Made by a program: the position numbers and the translations under genes. Positions 1 through 11,198 of a stretch of 64,000 nucleotides of DNA are shown here, in pieces. The first letter of the stretch is position 1. Each line of letters starts with the position of its first letter. The notes under the pieces were generated by a model, which saw only the letters and a list, made by a program, of their open reading frames with translations, did not search any database and was not told where the DNA came from. Source of the DNA: Roridomyces roridus (lineage: Eukaryota; Basidiomycota; Agaricomycetes; Agaricales; Mycenaceae); NCBI GenBank assembly GCA_029378245.1, contig JARKIF010000107.1, forward strand, positions 49,987 to 113,986. The letters are read 5' to 3'.

Positions 1-1353
1 ACGAGACACGGGAAACAAGCGAATTCTTTCGCATGATGCATGACTGGGCGGCGCTCCTCGAACCTGGGGCCACGCCTCCCGTCGACTTGATTCCACAGCG
101 GTGGTCTGCGTGGAAACGAGCCGCGTCCAGGATTCGAGTGATGCAGCGCGCCCTGTATTTTGGATATTTGGAGGATACGGAGAAGAGGGTTGAGAATGGG
201 GAGGAGAATGGGAGTTATATGGAGGAGGTGCTTGCGAGGCGGGAGGAGTTTGGGTTGGATCGGGAGATGACCGCGTGCGTTATGTCTTCTGCTTTCATAA
301 CGACTGCTGACGCTTGGCAGATACGTTGGCGGGGTACTCGTCGAGGGTGCCTCGGAGACAACCTGGTCATACCTCAACTCCTTCATTCTGACACTGGTCG
401 CGTTTCCTGAAGCGCAGAAAAAAGCTCATGAGGAGATAGATCGGGTTGTGGGTCAAGATCGTCTGGCCACGTTGGCGGATTTTGAGCAGCTACCTTACAT
501 TCGGGCACTGCTGTTTGAGGTACACCGCTTCCGACCAGTCGCTCCGCTCCTCGTTCCTCACGCAACTACAATCAATCAACGGGTTAGTGCTTGTTCACAA
601 TATCGACTCGCTTCAATCTCATCGAGATTTTAGATTGAGAACTATATCATTCCGAAGGGCAGTACGATCTTCGTGAACGCATGGGGAATACTACACGATC
701 CAGGTATATTGATTACATTTGCTGTTTCTCTGGATCACATTGGACCTGAACGTTACTGCTTCCAGAGTTATTTGACGACCCGGAGAGTTTTCAACCCGAG
801 CGATATCTGATCACGGAGAACGGAACAAAGCCTGGTATCGACGCTAGCAGTTTGAAGACAACACTAACCTTCGGCGTTGGCCGCGTGAGTCCCACCCTAG
901 TTATATTTCTTTCAGTGATTACACAACGCACGTAGCGAAGTTGTCCTGGCATTCATCTGGCGCAAACCTCCATGGTGCGGTCCAACTCACCTTTTCCTCG
1001 TCATTCATCATTCAAAATTGGCCAGAGTATCGTCGCGATGAATCTCCTTTGGGCATTCGACTTCAAGCCAGCTTTGGATGCACAAGGTAACGAGATCGCG
1101 GTTGATTTGTTTGCGTACTCCAAGGTGAGTGAAATACAAGTTCTTTTTGAAGTCGAGTGATACGAACAGCGTCATTGACATACAGGGCGTCACAATGGCT
1201 CCGCTTCCTTTTGAATGCAGGATCACACCGAGGACGGGGGATAAGGCTGAGATCATCCGGCGCGAGTTCCTCGATGCGACAGATGTATTTGAAAAGTTCG
1301 AGTTTGGGTTGAGTGCGGATGATAAGGCGTTCGTGGAGAGATTTACAAGATGA
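1..1353 (+). CDS. Cytochrome P450, 3' part (5' end outside the window)
   Basis: Haem-thiolate monooxygenase, C-terminal half; by family ER-anchored and fed by P450 reductase. Inferred exons: 1-274, 321-582, 634-713, 776-884, 936-974, 1026-1124, 1196-1353, all with GT-AG introns and matching phases. Visible landmarks in order: I-helix region VEGASETTWS in place of the usual AGxDTT, the ExxR motif as EVHR, the PERF-type segment FQPERYL, and the haem loop FGVGRRSCPG, which is completed only across the intron at 885-935 and so supports that splice. It ends in a short tail with stop TGA at 1351-1353. Closest in style to fungal E-class group I enzymes of the O-methylsterigmatocystin oxidoreductase type; substrate unknown. 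The MYND-family relic begins only about 45 bp after the stop, so the native 3' UTR may be lost. Confidence 0.9.
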
Positions 1354-1949
1354 AGCAAATGGTAGTGTAGCAGAAGTGGGTGGGCATGTGTTACGAGAGT
1401 GCCAAAAGGTCGACTGGAAAGCGGGACACAAAAAAGAGTGCGGTAAATGGTTCAAACTGGAGGATTTGACGCCTTCGACGGCCGAACAGCATTCCTCTCA
1501 AATCGGCCCTCCGCTCAATGGCTTCAAGCGCTCCGGAGCACTCATCTGTCAAGTTGCAAAACTCAATAAGCTATTGACCGAGTACGACGAGTGTGTATAC
1601 GTCTCCTTCCCGCACCCGCCGATTCGCGCAGCCTTTCGCGCTTGTAGAGATAAAGCATTGACTACAGGCGATCGTCGAGCCGTCGCGATGCTCGCAAGCT
1701 TTCTTACGTGTGTTTGCAGCGACCCGCGACCGAAAAAGATTGGTGTCGACCCAGGTGCTGTGTTGGGACAGAGAGTTTGATTTTCCGGAGATCCTGCTCG
1801 CGGCGGCCGAGATGGAGATGCTGATGCATTTAGATGCAGGAGGGCGTCCGTGCGTGTTCACTTTCTTTTACCATTCGGAGGCTAAGTAATTTTTTTTTCT
1901 CCTGGATACCTCTCATTGTCACGCAGGCGTATTGGCAGCGGAGTGGAAG

Positions 1950-3251
1950 TAGTGATGGGTCGGTTCGGTTCGGTTCGCGTTCGGGACACTTTTCGTCGAA
2001 CGCCGAACGTGAACGTAGCGTTCGGTTCAGGAAAATCTCGAACGTCGAACCTGAACGCGCGTTCACGTTCAGTTCGGCGTTCGAACGCGTTCGAACCTGG
2101 AGCATCGACACGTGATGATTCATGTGAGAATCTGCACAAAAGTTGGAAGAAAGTACGCAGGGAAGTACGCACCATCTCCAGTTATATACCGAGTTGACCT
2201 TTGGGACTGTACGGCCCCGACAGTACTAGTTTCGGGTGGTTGATGCGCCATCAGGAGTGATCAAGCGGCGGGGAGTTGCGATGTTTGAACGGAACGACAG
2301 CGGAACTACAGTTCTGGGTCAAGATTCCAACTCTCCTAGTACTAGTTCACTTTTGAAACCGCTAAATCCCCCACCAGGTAGGTTGAGATCCCGAAAAATT
2401 GGGGTTCGGGTTCAATTTCGCGTTCACGTTCGAACGCATGTACTCCCACCCGAACGCTGAACCGAACTTGACGTTCAGGTTCAGCAAAATGGGGAATAGT
2501 GATGTTCAGGGCCCGGCTTGGCCTGGATACCCGGGCATGGGCCCGGCTTGGAGCGGCTCGGGCTCCATATTTCCCGAGCCCAAGCCCAAGCCCTCCCAGG
2601 CCGAGCCCAAGCCGAAGCCCTGGGCTTGAGCCCGGGCATATTAGTCAGGCGGGATCAAGGTGCATACTCCTCACCCCGTTTGAAGATCACCGGCTCGGGG
2701 AACAAGAGCTTACTACAAAATATTTCAAGCATTGCAACGCGTGGCCTGCACTCGTGGATTTTGGTGTCGGGGTATCAAGCCATGCAGTTCCAGTTGCATG
2801 AGCCAGTAACAAGCCAGACTCCGCCGGGAAGCGCCTCAATGAACGACCATGAATGTGCGTGTGCGTGGTCGATGTCGAGAGTGGCATGACGTGGAAGCCG
2901 AAGGGGCGACTGATCACCGTCGATGCGGCCAAGAACTACCGTGTTTCATCGATGCCCCGAAGAACGGGTGACGCGTGGAGGAGGGCCGTAAGTCAAAAGG
3001 TATCACATGTCAAGCCTGGGCTTGGTGGGCTCAGCCGGGCCTGACATTTCTCAAGCCTGAGCCCTGAGCCCGGCAAGGCCCAGCAGTGGGCTGGGCCCGG
3101 CTTGCCGATACCCGGGCTCGGCAAGGCCCGGCTTCCGGGCTCAGGCCGAGCCCTGAACATCACTAATGGGGAACGTGAACGCCGAACGCGCGTTCGGTTC
3201 GGTTCGGTTCTGGTTCGAACCGATTCCTTGAACCGGACCCACCCACCACTA
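1950..3251. mobile_element. Outer hAT-type non-autonomous element, 8-bp TSD AGTGGAAG
   Basis: Exact 8-bp duplications AGTGGAAG lie at 1942-1949 and 3252-3259. The left end reads TAGTGATGGGTCGGTTCGG and the right end, reverse-complemented, TAGTGGTGGGTGGGTCCGG; these are imperfect terminal inverted repeats of the TAGNGNTGGG style known for hAT. The interior is filled with short degenerate repeats of GTTCGG/GAACGT type in both orientations. No transposase is encoded, so mobilisation in trans is inferred. Without the nested element and its duplication the body is about 625 bp. Removing it restores the MYND exon seen in paralogs. Confidence 0.85.
2497..3165. mobile_element. Nested hAT-type element, 16-bp perfect TIR, 8-bp TSD ATGGGGAA
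   Basis: Inserted inside the outer element. The TIR TAGTGATGTTCAGGGC is perfect at both ends. The 8-bp target duplications ATGGGGAA are at 2489-2496 and 3166-3173. Length is 669 bp. Both subterminal regions are dense in GGGCCCGGCTTGG/CCGAGCCC-type motifs, unlike the GTTCGG motifs of its host element, so the two are different families. The middle (about 2650-3000) has no recognisable coding sequence. Order of events: MYND copy, then outer hAT, then this element. Confidence 0.9.
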
Positions 3252-3430
3252 AGTGGAAGGCAATACCGTCCACATGGATGGACGTGGGGATTGTTCCCCG
3301 CTAGTCTCGAGTTTAGGTCCTCCTGGGAACGTGTGTAGTACGATACGATGTTGAGATCTGTGTTTTTGTTTTCTTGGACAAATCTGTGACAAAGTTCAGC
3401 CGATTAAATAAACGATTGAAGTACATGCTA

Positions 3431-6400
3431 AGGTAGCGGCAATACATATGCTGTTGCCCCACGTGATGTGATTGTCACAATGCCTATTTGGGACGGATGG
3501 GGATTCGAGAGTGAATCTGCGGACACCTGAGTACATTATGGCAAATCGGCTTCAACAATCCTGTGTAGATAGACCTTGAGCTGATTGTCAATTTTTTACC
3601 CGAATTTTGGAGCACATTTGGAGGACTAGTTCCTAAATTACTGTGAGATTACATTACAGACCCGCATTTTGATTCCCTCCTCGTAGTATCCCAGCGGATA
3701 TCATCTCTTTTTTGAACTCTGGAGGCAGTGTGCGATGCCCCTTATACTTTCTCGCGGCCCAGGCAGCTTGCGAACCATCCAACCCTTGGCGATACGCGTC
3801 GGCAAATCTGTGGGCGCGAATAACAAACCGGCGCATGGACTCGAGTGGGACATCATCGAGAACGCCAAGCGTGTTCTTTTCGAGCACATCTTCCCGCGAT
3901 GACTCGGGATTTAACCGGTAAATCCGTTTGGCGTAACCCCAGACCATCTCGATGGGGTTGAGTTCGCAATGGAATTTCGGCAAAAACAAGACCGTAACAT
4001 TTTGTCGAGCGCAAGCGTCCTCAAGGCAGGACTTGACTGACTCGAAATCAGGTTGGTTGAAGAGCATGCGCCGCATACAGCAGGTGGTGGAGTGGATGTT
4101 GTCACATTTGAAACCCGACTTGCATTCGGCCTTCTTCTTGTGGAGTTCCTGCTCAGACATAGTCCCTAAATCCCCCTTCTTCCGTCGTTCCTCGAGAATG
4201 ACCTCCATTCCCTTGAATTTGCCGGCATGCGCTGCATGATTGGAGGGAAAATATAATTCCTGTGGTGTGCCATCGGCAAAAGATGCGCCCGTCATCTGTA
4301 TCTGCTCCTTTAAGCGGCTGCCGTGTTCGTCGTGCATGACGGAGCCGTCCGGGTTGCGCTTGAGCACGGAAACAAGAAAATTGCTGTCGGCGTTGGAGTT
4401 CTTGCCGGCGCGCGTGCCGGAGATGGACTTGGGCATGGATCGGGCAGATAGCGCACCCTCGCCACGTTTGCGGTGTGTTGTTGCGTTGTCGTAGACGAAA
4501 ATGTGATCGAACTCCGGCCACTGTTCGTTGACAATGGCACAGGCCGCCAGAGCCTGCTCTTCAATGTCTTCAGCGGCGAAGTAACCATCCCGGTTCTTGC
4601 CAGGCCGCATCGAGCGGCGTGCACCAGGCCGACCGTCTCGCGTGCGTAGCCAGCCAAAGTCCGCGGAAAAATAATCGGCAACCATGTATGATGCTCCGTC
4701 ACCCTTCCTGTACGGCGTTGCGGGGGCATCCTTGTGGTACCAGGCTTTGCGACGGCGATCGTGAGCATAGAAAACACTCTCGTCATGATACCAGATCACT
4801 GTTCGCCGGACTCGAGCGGGGAGAGTGGGGGTGATAACGGACCCATCGGGCTCGTAGATAAAGGACCGCTCCAGGAAGCCCTTGAGGGCCGGAAGATAGA
4901 CTTGGTCTCTGTAGTAGACAACGTCGGCGCGCTCGTGTCCGTCAGAGTATTGACCCTTTTTTTCAACTCGGAATCTGAGGCTGGATAAATGAAAGGAGCG
5001 AAGATATGCTGGAGAGCTCACCTGTATCCAAGTTCGTTCAAATAATTCCGCGCCGTGCGGACACTGATTTTCTTGTCGATGCCGTGCTTATCCATGATGT
5101 CCTGCCGCCCGAGGAATTCAACCAGCCTTTCGGCGGTGATGAATTTACCGAGTTCCTGAAGATATTCCCGGATCTCGGTCGCCAGTTCTTCATCAGCCAG
5201 CATCGACTGTTTCCAACCACCGTACGGATTGATCGGCAAGACTTTGCGATCGTTGATGTACTGTCGGCTGAGACGGGCAAAGGTCCGCGCGCAATGCAGA
5301 CTATCCCGACCCATCGCAATGGCAGCTTGGCGCGCCGACTCGCTCCATTTCCCATAGGTCAACGACTTGGGATTCGTGTACAGGGAGAGATGGGCACGGA
5401 TGCCCTCCATCCGATTTTGGACCCATACAGTGAAGTTTGGCCGCTTGTAACCACCTGCTTTACTGCGGCTCGGTCCTCGGAGCGTAACCTCCATATCCAA
5501 CAAGGCCGCCTTCGCAGAAGTGATGTCCGGCGCAACGGCAAGCATCTGTTTAACCCCAAGAATAGCCATTTTCTCCAGAAAGCTCGGAGGCGGCGCGGGA
5601 CGAGGATACCCGTCTCCAGGGAATTGACCTATATTATCCGGCACGCAGAGCTCATCTAGCTCCGGGGGGATGTCCTCGTCCTCGTCGACATCTTCATCTG
5701 AATCAGACTCGTCGGCTAACATAGAAGCAGGGCGCGGTGCGGGAAAAGTGTGAACGGATGCACAGTCATCTTGAAGATCTTGATGAGCAGGCCGCCGTAA
5801 TTTGTGGACCACATTGAATGTCAACGGGGCGGCTGTAGGACTCTCGGGAGTGGTTCCCTGGTGGAATAGACCAGAATGAAAGGCCGGACTCGGAGATCTG
5901 GCCATGAAGACATCTTCCTTGTCATCTTCTTCTGTTATAGTCACACCGCGACGAGGGGATTCGGGGGGAGAAGTTGTTGGCTAGGGAAGGTCAGACTCGA
6001 ATGGTCAAGTAATCAAGAAGCGCACCGGCTCGTTCTGGATGTCTTCGAGATCATCGCCCCGGCGTTTCTTCTCGGCCCGCTTTTCCGGGCTCTTGACAGG
6101 GCTCAATGCGGTAACTCCGCGTTTGATGGCTCTCTTCGGCGACGCCAAGAGGCCATTGAGACGGTTCACTCTGTCCCGGAGGAACTTTTTCGACGGAGGC
6201 ATGTAGGAGACCTGACGGGGGGCGGATTGAAATTTTTTAGGGCCCAGCAGTCGAAGAAACTTTGCTTTTTGGCCCTGTGGATCCCTCATTTCGGGAACTA
6301 GTCCCTTGATTTTGGACTTTTGGGGGAAATAATACCGGGAATGGCAATCTGGGACCGATCCCCACAGAACTGTTGTGGCCAAATTTTCGATTTCATGCTC

Positions 6401-6497
6401 TGAGTACGGGAAATGCGTATTCTTTCCATTTCATTCCCAAAAAGGGAAAAGTCACAAGAGATCACGTGGGGCAACAGCATATGTATTGCCGCTACCT
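3431..6497 (-). mobile_element. Complete Tc1/mariner-like DNA transposon with TA target duplication
   Basis: Terminal inverted repeats of about 45 bp start AGGTAGCGGCAATACATATG at 3431 and recur as the reverse complement ending at 6497; they contain the shared GCCCCACGTGAT core. TA dinucleotides flank both ends (3429-3430 and 6498-6499), the hallmark target duplication of Tc1/mariner/IS630 elements. The element is 3067 bp and carries one three-exon gene on the minus strand (3654-6202) with no stop or frame break. Near-identical TIRs and an intact frame suggest a fairly recent insertion; activity cannot be judged from sequence alone. Confidence 0.92.
3654..6202 (-). CDS. DDE transposase of the Tc1-like element, 820 aa, three exons
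   Basis: Exons 6202-6026, 5980-5022 and 4980-3654 with GT-AG introns of 45 and 41 nt; the sum is 821 codons including the stop, all in frame. The N-terminus is basic (MPPSKKFLRDRVNRLNG), followed by an acidic linker (ESDSDEDVDEDED) and a helical DNA-binding region about residues 180-380. Catalytic triad candidates: WYHDESVF (first Asp), VYDNATTHRKR (second Asp), CELNPIEMVW (Glu). Cut-and-paste transposition of its own element in the nucleus is the family role. The spacing between second Asp and Glu is about 180 residues, far more than the 34 of classical Tc1, and includes a cysteine-containing insert (CCMRRML, then QPDF). I recall this long-spacer form as common in basidiomycetes. Confidence 0.85.
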
Positions 6498-6654
6498 TAA
6501 GTCGCAGCGCTCCTGCAGTAACTACCTGCTCTTCTGGAGTCCGGACTCCGGTCATGTGACTGTCGGTACGGATGATCTGATCAACAGCCAGCTCCGTCTT
6601 TTTCCAAGCCACTTCCTTCCTGCCACACTGCCGGTGCCCTTTTCGCTGACCAAC

Positions 6655-8403
6655 ATGAACCCGGACACCCTCGGAGTTCCGCCTGACATCCAACTAGCCT
6701 CCTCCGATCCACTAGCGTGGGAGGACAGGTGGGACCAAGTCTTCGCTGTTGTCAACGGCCAGCGCATCTTCTCGTCCTCTCCCGCAGCATGGACCGTTCA
6801 GACCTTGGCCACGTCTCCAAATATGCAAGACCCCAAACACAGAGACGACGTGATTCGTTGCACCCGTTCCCTGCGAAAGACCTTGTGCGATATCCAGGCG
6901 AAGCTTACCTCCATTGCTGTACCCTTCTTTCTCGGGAACGATCTGCAGGACAGATGGATGTCGGCAGCCCCCAGCAGACGTGGTGAGATCATTCTCGCTG
7001 GCTTGATTGCTGCTTGCACAACGGTGCCTTCCCTCCATGATGCTCGATGGTTTTGCGACAAAGAGATGAGGGTCGAATCACACCGACAGAATGGCCGCTT
7101 ATTCCTCGATCTCTTGGAGGAAATGATGGTACAAAACCCGACAGCTGCCTCCCCGGACACGCCCACTTATGTCGCGCATCCGGTGTGGGACGCAATCGCG
7201 GCTGATCAGCAAGCATCTAACGCTACCATATGTGAAAAGATTGCACTTGCAGACATCCTCTCTGAGCGGAATCTGTTGATCGGTCAGGACTCAGCTTCGA
7301 GAGTCAACCCTCGGGAATACTGAACTTGGAGCAGGATTTGTGATCCACTTCGCGCTTTGCTCGATTCTCGGTTTGCCCACTCCTGAGCTGATTCAAACGA
7401 AAATCGGTTCCAAACCTGGAAAGTCAGCTCAATATCACCTCATGCATCCGATTCAAGCCGAATTGCGAACGGTTTGCGGAGAAGCAACGGCCCAGGAGTT
7501 CGGGGAAATTGCCCGTCAGCTTGGGAAGGGAGTGGACGCTCAAAGGAGAGAGGTATACGCCACGGGAAAACGGTCCTGCCAGACGTGTCTCAAGCCGAAC
7601 GATACGACGAAAAAGTACCCGCGCTGCAAACGATGCTGGGATACGATGAAGAGGGAGGTTTTATACTGCTCCTCGTGCGTGCCGTGCATTTTCTCTTGTC
7701 AATTTCAATTACCGACTGTAAACCCCTCAGTGAATGTCAGAAGGTGGATTGGAAAGCTGGACACAAGAACGAGTGCGGTAAATGGCTCCAGCTCGAGGAT
7801 TTGACACCTTCCGCTCCCGAGCAACACTCTCCGGAGCCCAAGATCGGTCCTCCAGTCTCCGGATTCAAGCGCTCCGGCGCACTTATTTTCCAGGTGTCAC
7901 ACCTGAACCAGCTCTCCCCGGACTACGACTACATCATCCTCCTGGAATATGACCGTGTATACGTATCCTTCTCACACCCGCCGATTCGTGCCGCCTTTTG
8001 CGCCTGCAGGAACAAGGCGATGACGACGGGTGATCGCCGCGCCGTCGGGATGCTCGCGCACTTTCTCCTCTTCATGTACTACCACCACCCGCGGCTGCAA
8101 CAGATCGGTGTCGTCCCAGGTGCCATGCTGGGACAGATGTTGACGGAGTTCGAGTTTCCGGATATTCTGCGTGCAGCAAATGAAATGGAGCAGCGGATGT
8201 ATTTGGACGAAGGACAGCGTCCGTGCGTGATCATTTCCCTTTCATCCGTGTATCATTCATGATCAATAATCCTTCCCTCTTCTAGACCTCTCATTCTCGA
8301 CGGAGGGGTCTCGGTGGCAGAGTGGAATGCAATTCCATCAACATGGTTGGACGTTGGGGTTGTTCCCCTCTTCGAGTTAGGTTCAGTTTACGCCAACCTT
8401 TAG
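6655..8403 (+). CDS. MYND zinc-finger family protein, 525 aa, intact (copy B)
   Basis: Exons 6655-7282, 7335-7674, 7731-8222 and 8286-8403; the sum is exactly 526 codons. The N-terminal signature PPDIQLASSDPLAWEDRW is shared by all copies here. The zinc finger lies in the middle and is completed across intron 2: CQTCLKPN, CKRCW, then YCSSECQKVDW and HKNEC, which fits the C-x2-C, C-x2-C, YC-x-ECQ, H-x3-C pattern of MYND. A conserved C-terminal block (GFKRSGALIFQVSHLNQLS, DRRAVGMLAHF) of unknown fold follows. MYND fingers are protein-binding modules; the partner is unknown. The start was chosen by comparison with the other copies. Right-hand neighbour of the Tc1-like element, about 160 bp from its end. 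Confidence 0.85.
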
Positions 8404-9174
8404 AACCATAGGTGCAATCGTTGGCTGTCTGTAATATTCTTCTTGTTTTCTTGAACTTTGTGCAATGACTTTCGTACAAATCCTCCTGAAACGGCAGGAT
8501 CAAGGAAGTTGAACCAAAGTTGAACCGCACATGTTCAAGTTTTTGATCGTTTATCCCGAGTCCCCGTCAACTCCCTTTGCCCTTGACTTCAAACCGTATG
8601 GTAGAAGACGGATCGATTCAAAAATCTGAAAAGATATCCTTGGCTACGGCAAATTTCTCAGACCCCACCGCGAACATCAATCCTCCTCAAACGGTTGGAC
8701 GTGGAGAATCGCATGGGGAACTGCCTCCCGATATACGTCGAACGAGAGGCGTGCTTTGACTCGGAGAAACTCCATTGTGCGATATCCCTGCGGACGCCGT
8801 CGATAGCCCCAATAGCATGGCTGATTCAGAGTTGGCGTTTGCCCGGGGCGTCTGGCCATCCGAGAGACGCTCCCAGGAACAGCAGGCGCAAGACTCAACG
8901 AACAACATCTTTGCAGTAAACCTGAGTCCAATATTCGGGGCTGCAGCCGCCAGGAACCTCGCGGGGCAGACACTTTCGGAAGCTGCCAGCAGAAACTGAT
9001 TCAAAATCATGCGAGGGCGGATGAAAATCGTCTTTTTTCGTTTGACAGTGACGAGCTATTGAGCCGGATTTGAAAATAAATATTGTAATGTAAGATACTG
9101 TGGAAGAGATGTCAACTTCAATCGAGACAGTCGACCATGAATCTTACTTGCCTACTCGAGCCCAGAATTCATCG
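8404..9174. other. Intergenic; contains the left copy of a tandem-duplicated segment
   Basis: No gene recognised. About 8830-9010 resembles 10870-11040 (shared stretches around CCTCGCGGGGCAGACA and AAGCTGCCAGCAGAAACTG), which shows that the duplication carrying the F-box genes extends into their 3' flanks. The first 100 bp hold the 3' end of copy B. Confidence 0.6.
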
Positions 9175-10329
9175 TTACAACTCTGGCAACGACTCGACCC
9201 ATAGTTCGGCGCCAGGGAATGCGCTCTCAAACACACTTCTGTCGGTGCGTGCATGGTGGATTGCAATACGCTGCGGATATCCCTGGTGACGCACTGCGAG
9301 GATAGCCGCGACAGGGTCTGCACCGAGGAAGACTTCGGAAACAGCGAGCGTTTCCAATGCGGGGAACGCGAGCATCGAAAAGAATAGCTGCATACTATCT
9401 TCGTCGTAATCATCCGAGTTCTTCAAGAGAAGACGCAGGGAGCGCACAGGAATCGGCGTGATCGTGGAGATTGGTGGCAGATTGCTGCTGACTGGATTAC
9501 AAATGTCGATATTGCAAATTTCGAGGATGGTCGTGTGCGGCAGAATCTCGACAGCTTCGTACGGAAAGAGAGTCGCGGTGAGGGAGGTGATTTGGGACCA
9601 TGGAAGGGTGATACAAAAGGGATTGAAAAAGTTCGAAAGGACGACGTCCTTGAGCCTTGGCGCGTCAACGAACAGTTTCCGCTGTAAATCCCCGGGAATG
9701 TGGGCCTTGGCTGGAGGGTAATGGGTCGGGCCCACGGTCAAGCCACGCAAAAGTGGCATGGAGGTTGTGAAAACCTCGAGATCCTCGAGAGGGAAACGAA
9801 TGTCCATGTCTCGAACCCGCAAAGCATGCGCCAAAACTGCCTCGACAAAAGCGGTGGTGGAGGGCATGCACTGGGTGTGATACGGGCGCACAAGCGCGAT
9901 GGACAAGGGACAATGACCGGATCGCTGCAGCCAAGAATCCAGCAGACCGAGCTGGCGGGCATGTAGCTTCTTGTCCTCGGAATCGATATCCAATTCCATG
10001 GTGCTCCACAGCGCGGGGGTGCCCAGGGCGATATCACGCCATCGGCGGCATATGCGAAGCAAGAATGAAGGGGACAATGGTCCGACGAGCGACGGGCGCT
10101 GTGGAAAAGGTGGAAGGAATTGCGTGAAGATTTCCGACGTGACTTAGGCGGGTAAGGTGAGCACGGGATATCTGTGGCTGGCCAGTGCTTGGCAGAGCTG
10201 ACTTCTCTCGTAGAGGCGTGGCTCAAGGCTGTGTTGAAGGTCCTCTATCTCAAGATCGAGTTCCGCAATGCGGTCGCGAGCGGCTGAGCGAGCCACAAAG
10301 GTAGTGAAAACAGGAGCGGAGTCGGACAT
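9175..10329 (-). pseudogene. F-box family gene with one nonsense codon (tandem copy 1)
   Basis: One uninterrupted frame apart from a single stop. It begins MSDSAPVFTTFVARSAARD, has an N-terminal coiled-coil-like helix (RDRIAELDLEIEDLQ), then the F-box start YPVLTLPA followed by TAA where copy 2 has Glu, and continues VTSEIFTQFLPP. Downstream are the conserved LLRICRRWRDIALGTPALWS and an LRR-like region to SLPEL. F-box proteins recruit substrates to SCF ubiquitin ligases. The stop falls inside the F-box itself, so any downstream product (possible start near 10077) would lack Skp1 binding. Very similar to 11199-12353. A sequencing error is possible but would need two base changes. Confidence 0.75.
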
Positions 10330-11198
10330 CTGTCAACGAGTTCCAGTGAGCTTTAGGCTGATAAATCCAATCGCTACGAGTCCTCACCTGTGAATTCGAA
10401 TGAGCGCCCTGCAGTTTGTCACGGAGAAGAGCAAGAGAACGGAGAAGAGCAAGAGACGATCAAATTTCCACGTGCACCATTGCCGACTGATGCGCATCAC
10501 AGGCGGCTTCAATAAAAGCACTGAAAAAAAACCACGAATCGAATATAAAATCGTAAATGACAGGAACAAGATACGGAAGCCAAGGCAGTAGATGGGCCGT
10601 CGCTCATGATACGGACAACCTCGGATATGTACACCACTCGCCGTTTACCAGAGTAAGTAAGCGTGGACGAAACCCTGCCACCGCTGATTGCCTGCATTTC
10701 AGCATCGCCGTTGAGACGCAGCGTGGGCGGCGACGAGCAAGGCTCCCAGTCGCCACCCAGCCTCCTACGCAAGCTGCACGTGGTGCGCCCTTGGTCTGAG
10801 CGCAGAAGATATGGCGGTGCTTGCCCCGCATCAAGCTTCAAGAGACGAACCGCGACAATATCATGGCTGATTCGGCGCGTCTGGCCATCCCAGAGATGCT
10901 CCCGAGGAACAGCAGGACTCCACGAACCACGTCTTCACAGTTAACCGGAGTTCAATCTTTATTCAGGTGGCTGCCCGGAACCTCGCGGGGCAGACATTTT
11001 CGGAAGCTGCCAGCAGAAACTGATTCACAATCGGATGAAAATCGTCTTTTTCGTTTCAGTGACGAGTTATGTATTGAGCCGGATTGGAAAAATAAATATT
11101 TGTAATGCCATAAAATCCTGTGCAAGACATGTCAACGTACAATAATCGAGACAGTCAAACATGAATCTTACTTACCTACTCGCGCCCAAAATTCATCG
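10330..11198. other. Spacer between the two F-box copies
   Basis: Holds the 5' flank of copy 1 and the 3' flank of copy 2. About 100 bp near 10740-10850 resemble 13080-13190 (shared AAGCGCAGAAG...TGGC...GCTTGCC pattern). No gene recognised. Confidence 0.4.

Larger units (their letters stand above)
1397..3293 (+). pseudogene. MYND-finger family relic, exons 3-4, split by nested hAT elements
   Basis: Starts exactly where exon 3 begins in the intact paralogs (ECQKVDWKAGH) and keeps the conserved block GFKRSGALICQVAKLN and the later DRRAVAMLASF. An 8-nt deletion near 1771, seen against the intact copy at 15337-17036, shifts the frame and gives stop TGA. The exon 4 equivalent is cut at 1949: the sequence ending AGTGGAAG resumes at 3252 with the same AGTGGAAG and continues into the family C-terminus (STWMDVGIVPR, stop about 3293). 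The N-terminal half and the zinc-finger cysteines are absent. This is a dead copy; its orientation is the same as the upstream P450. Confidence 0.8.
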
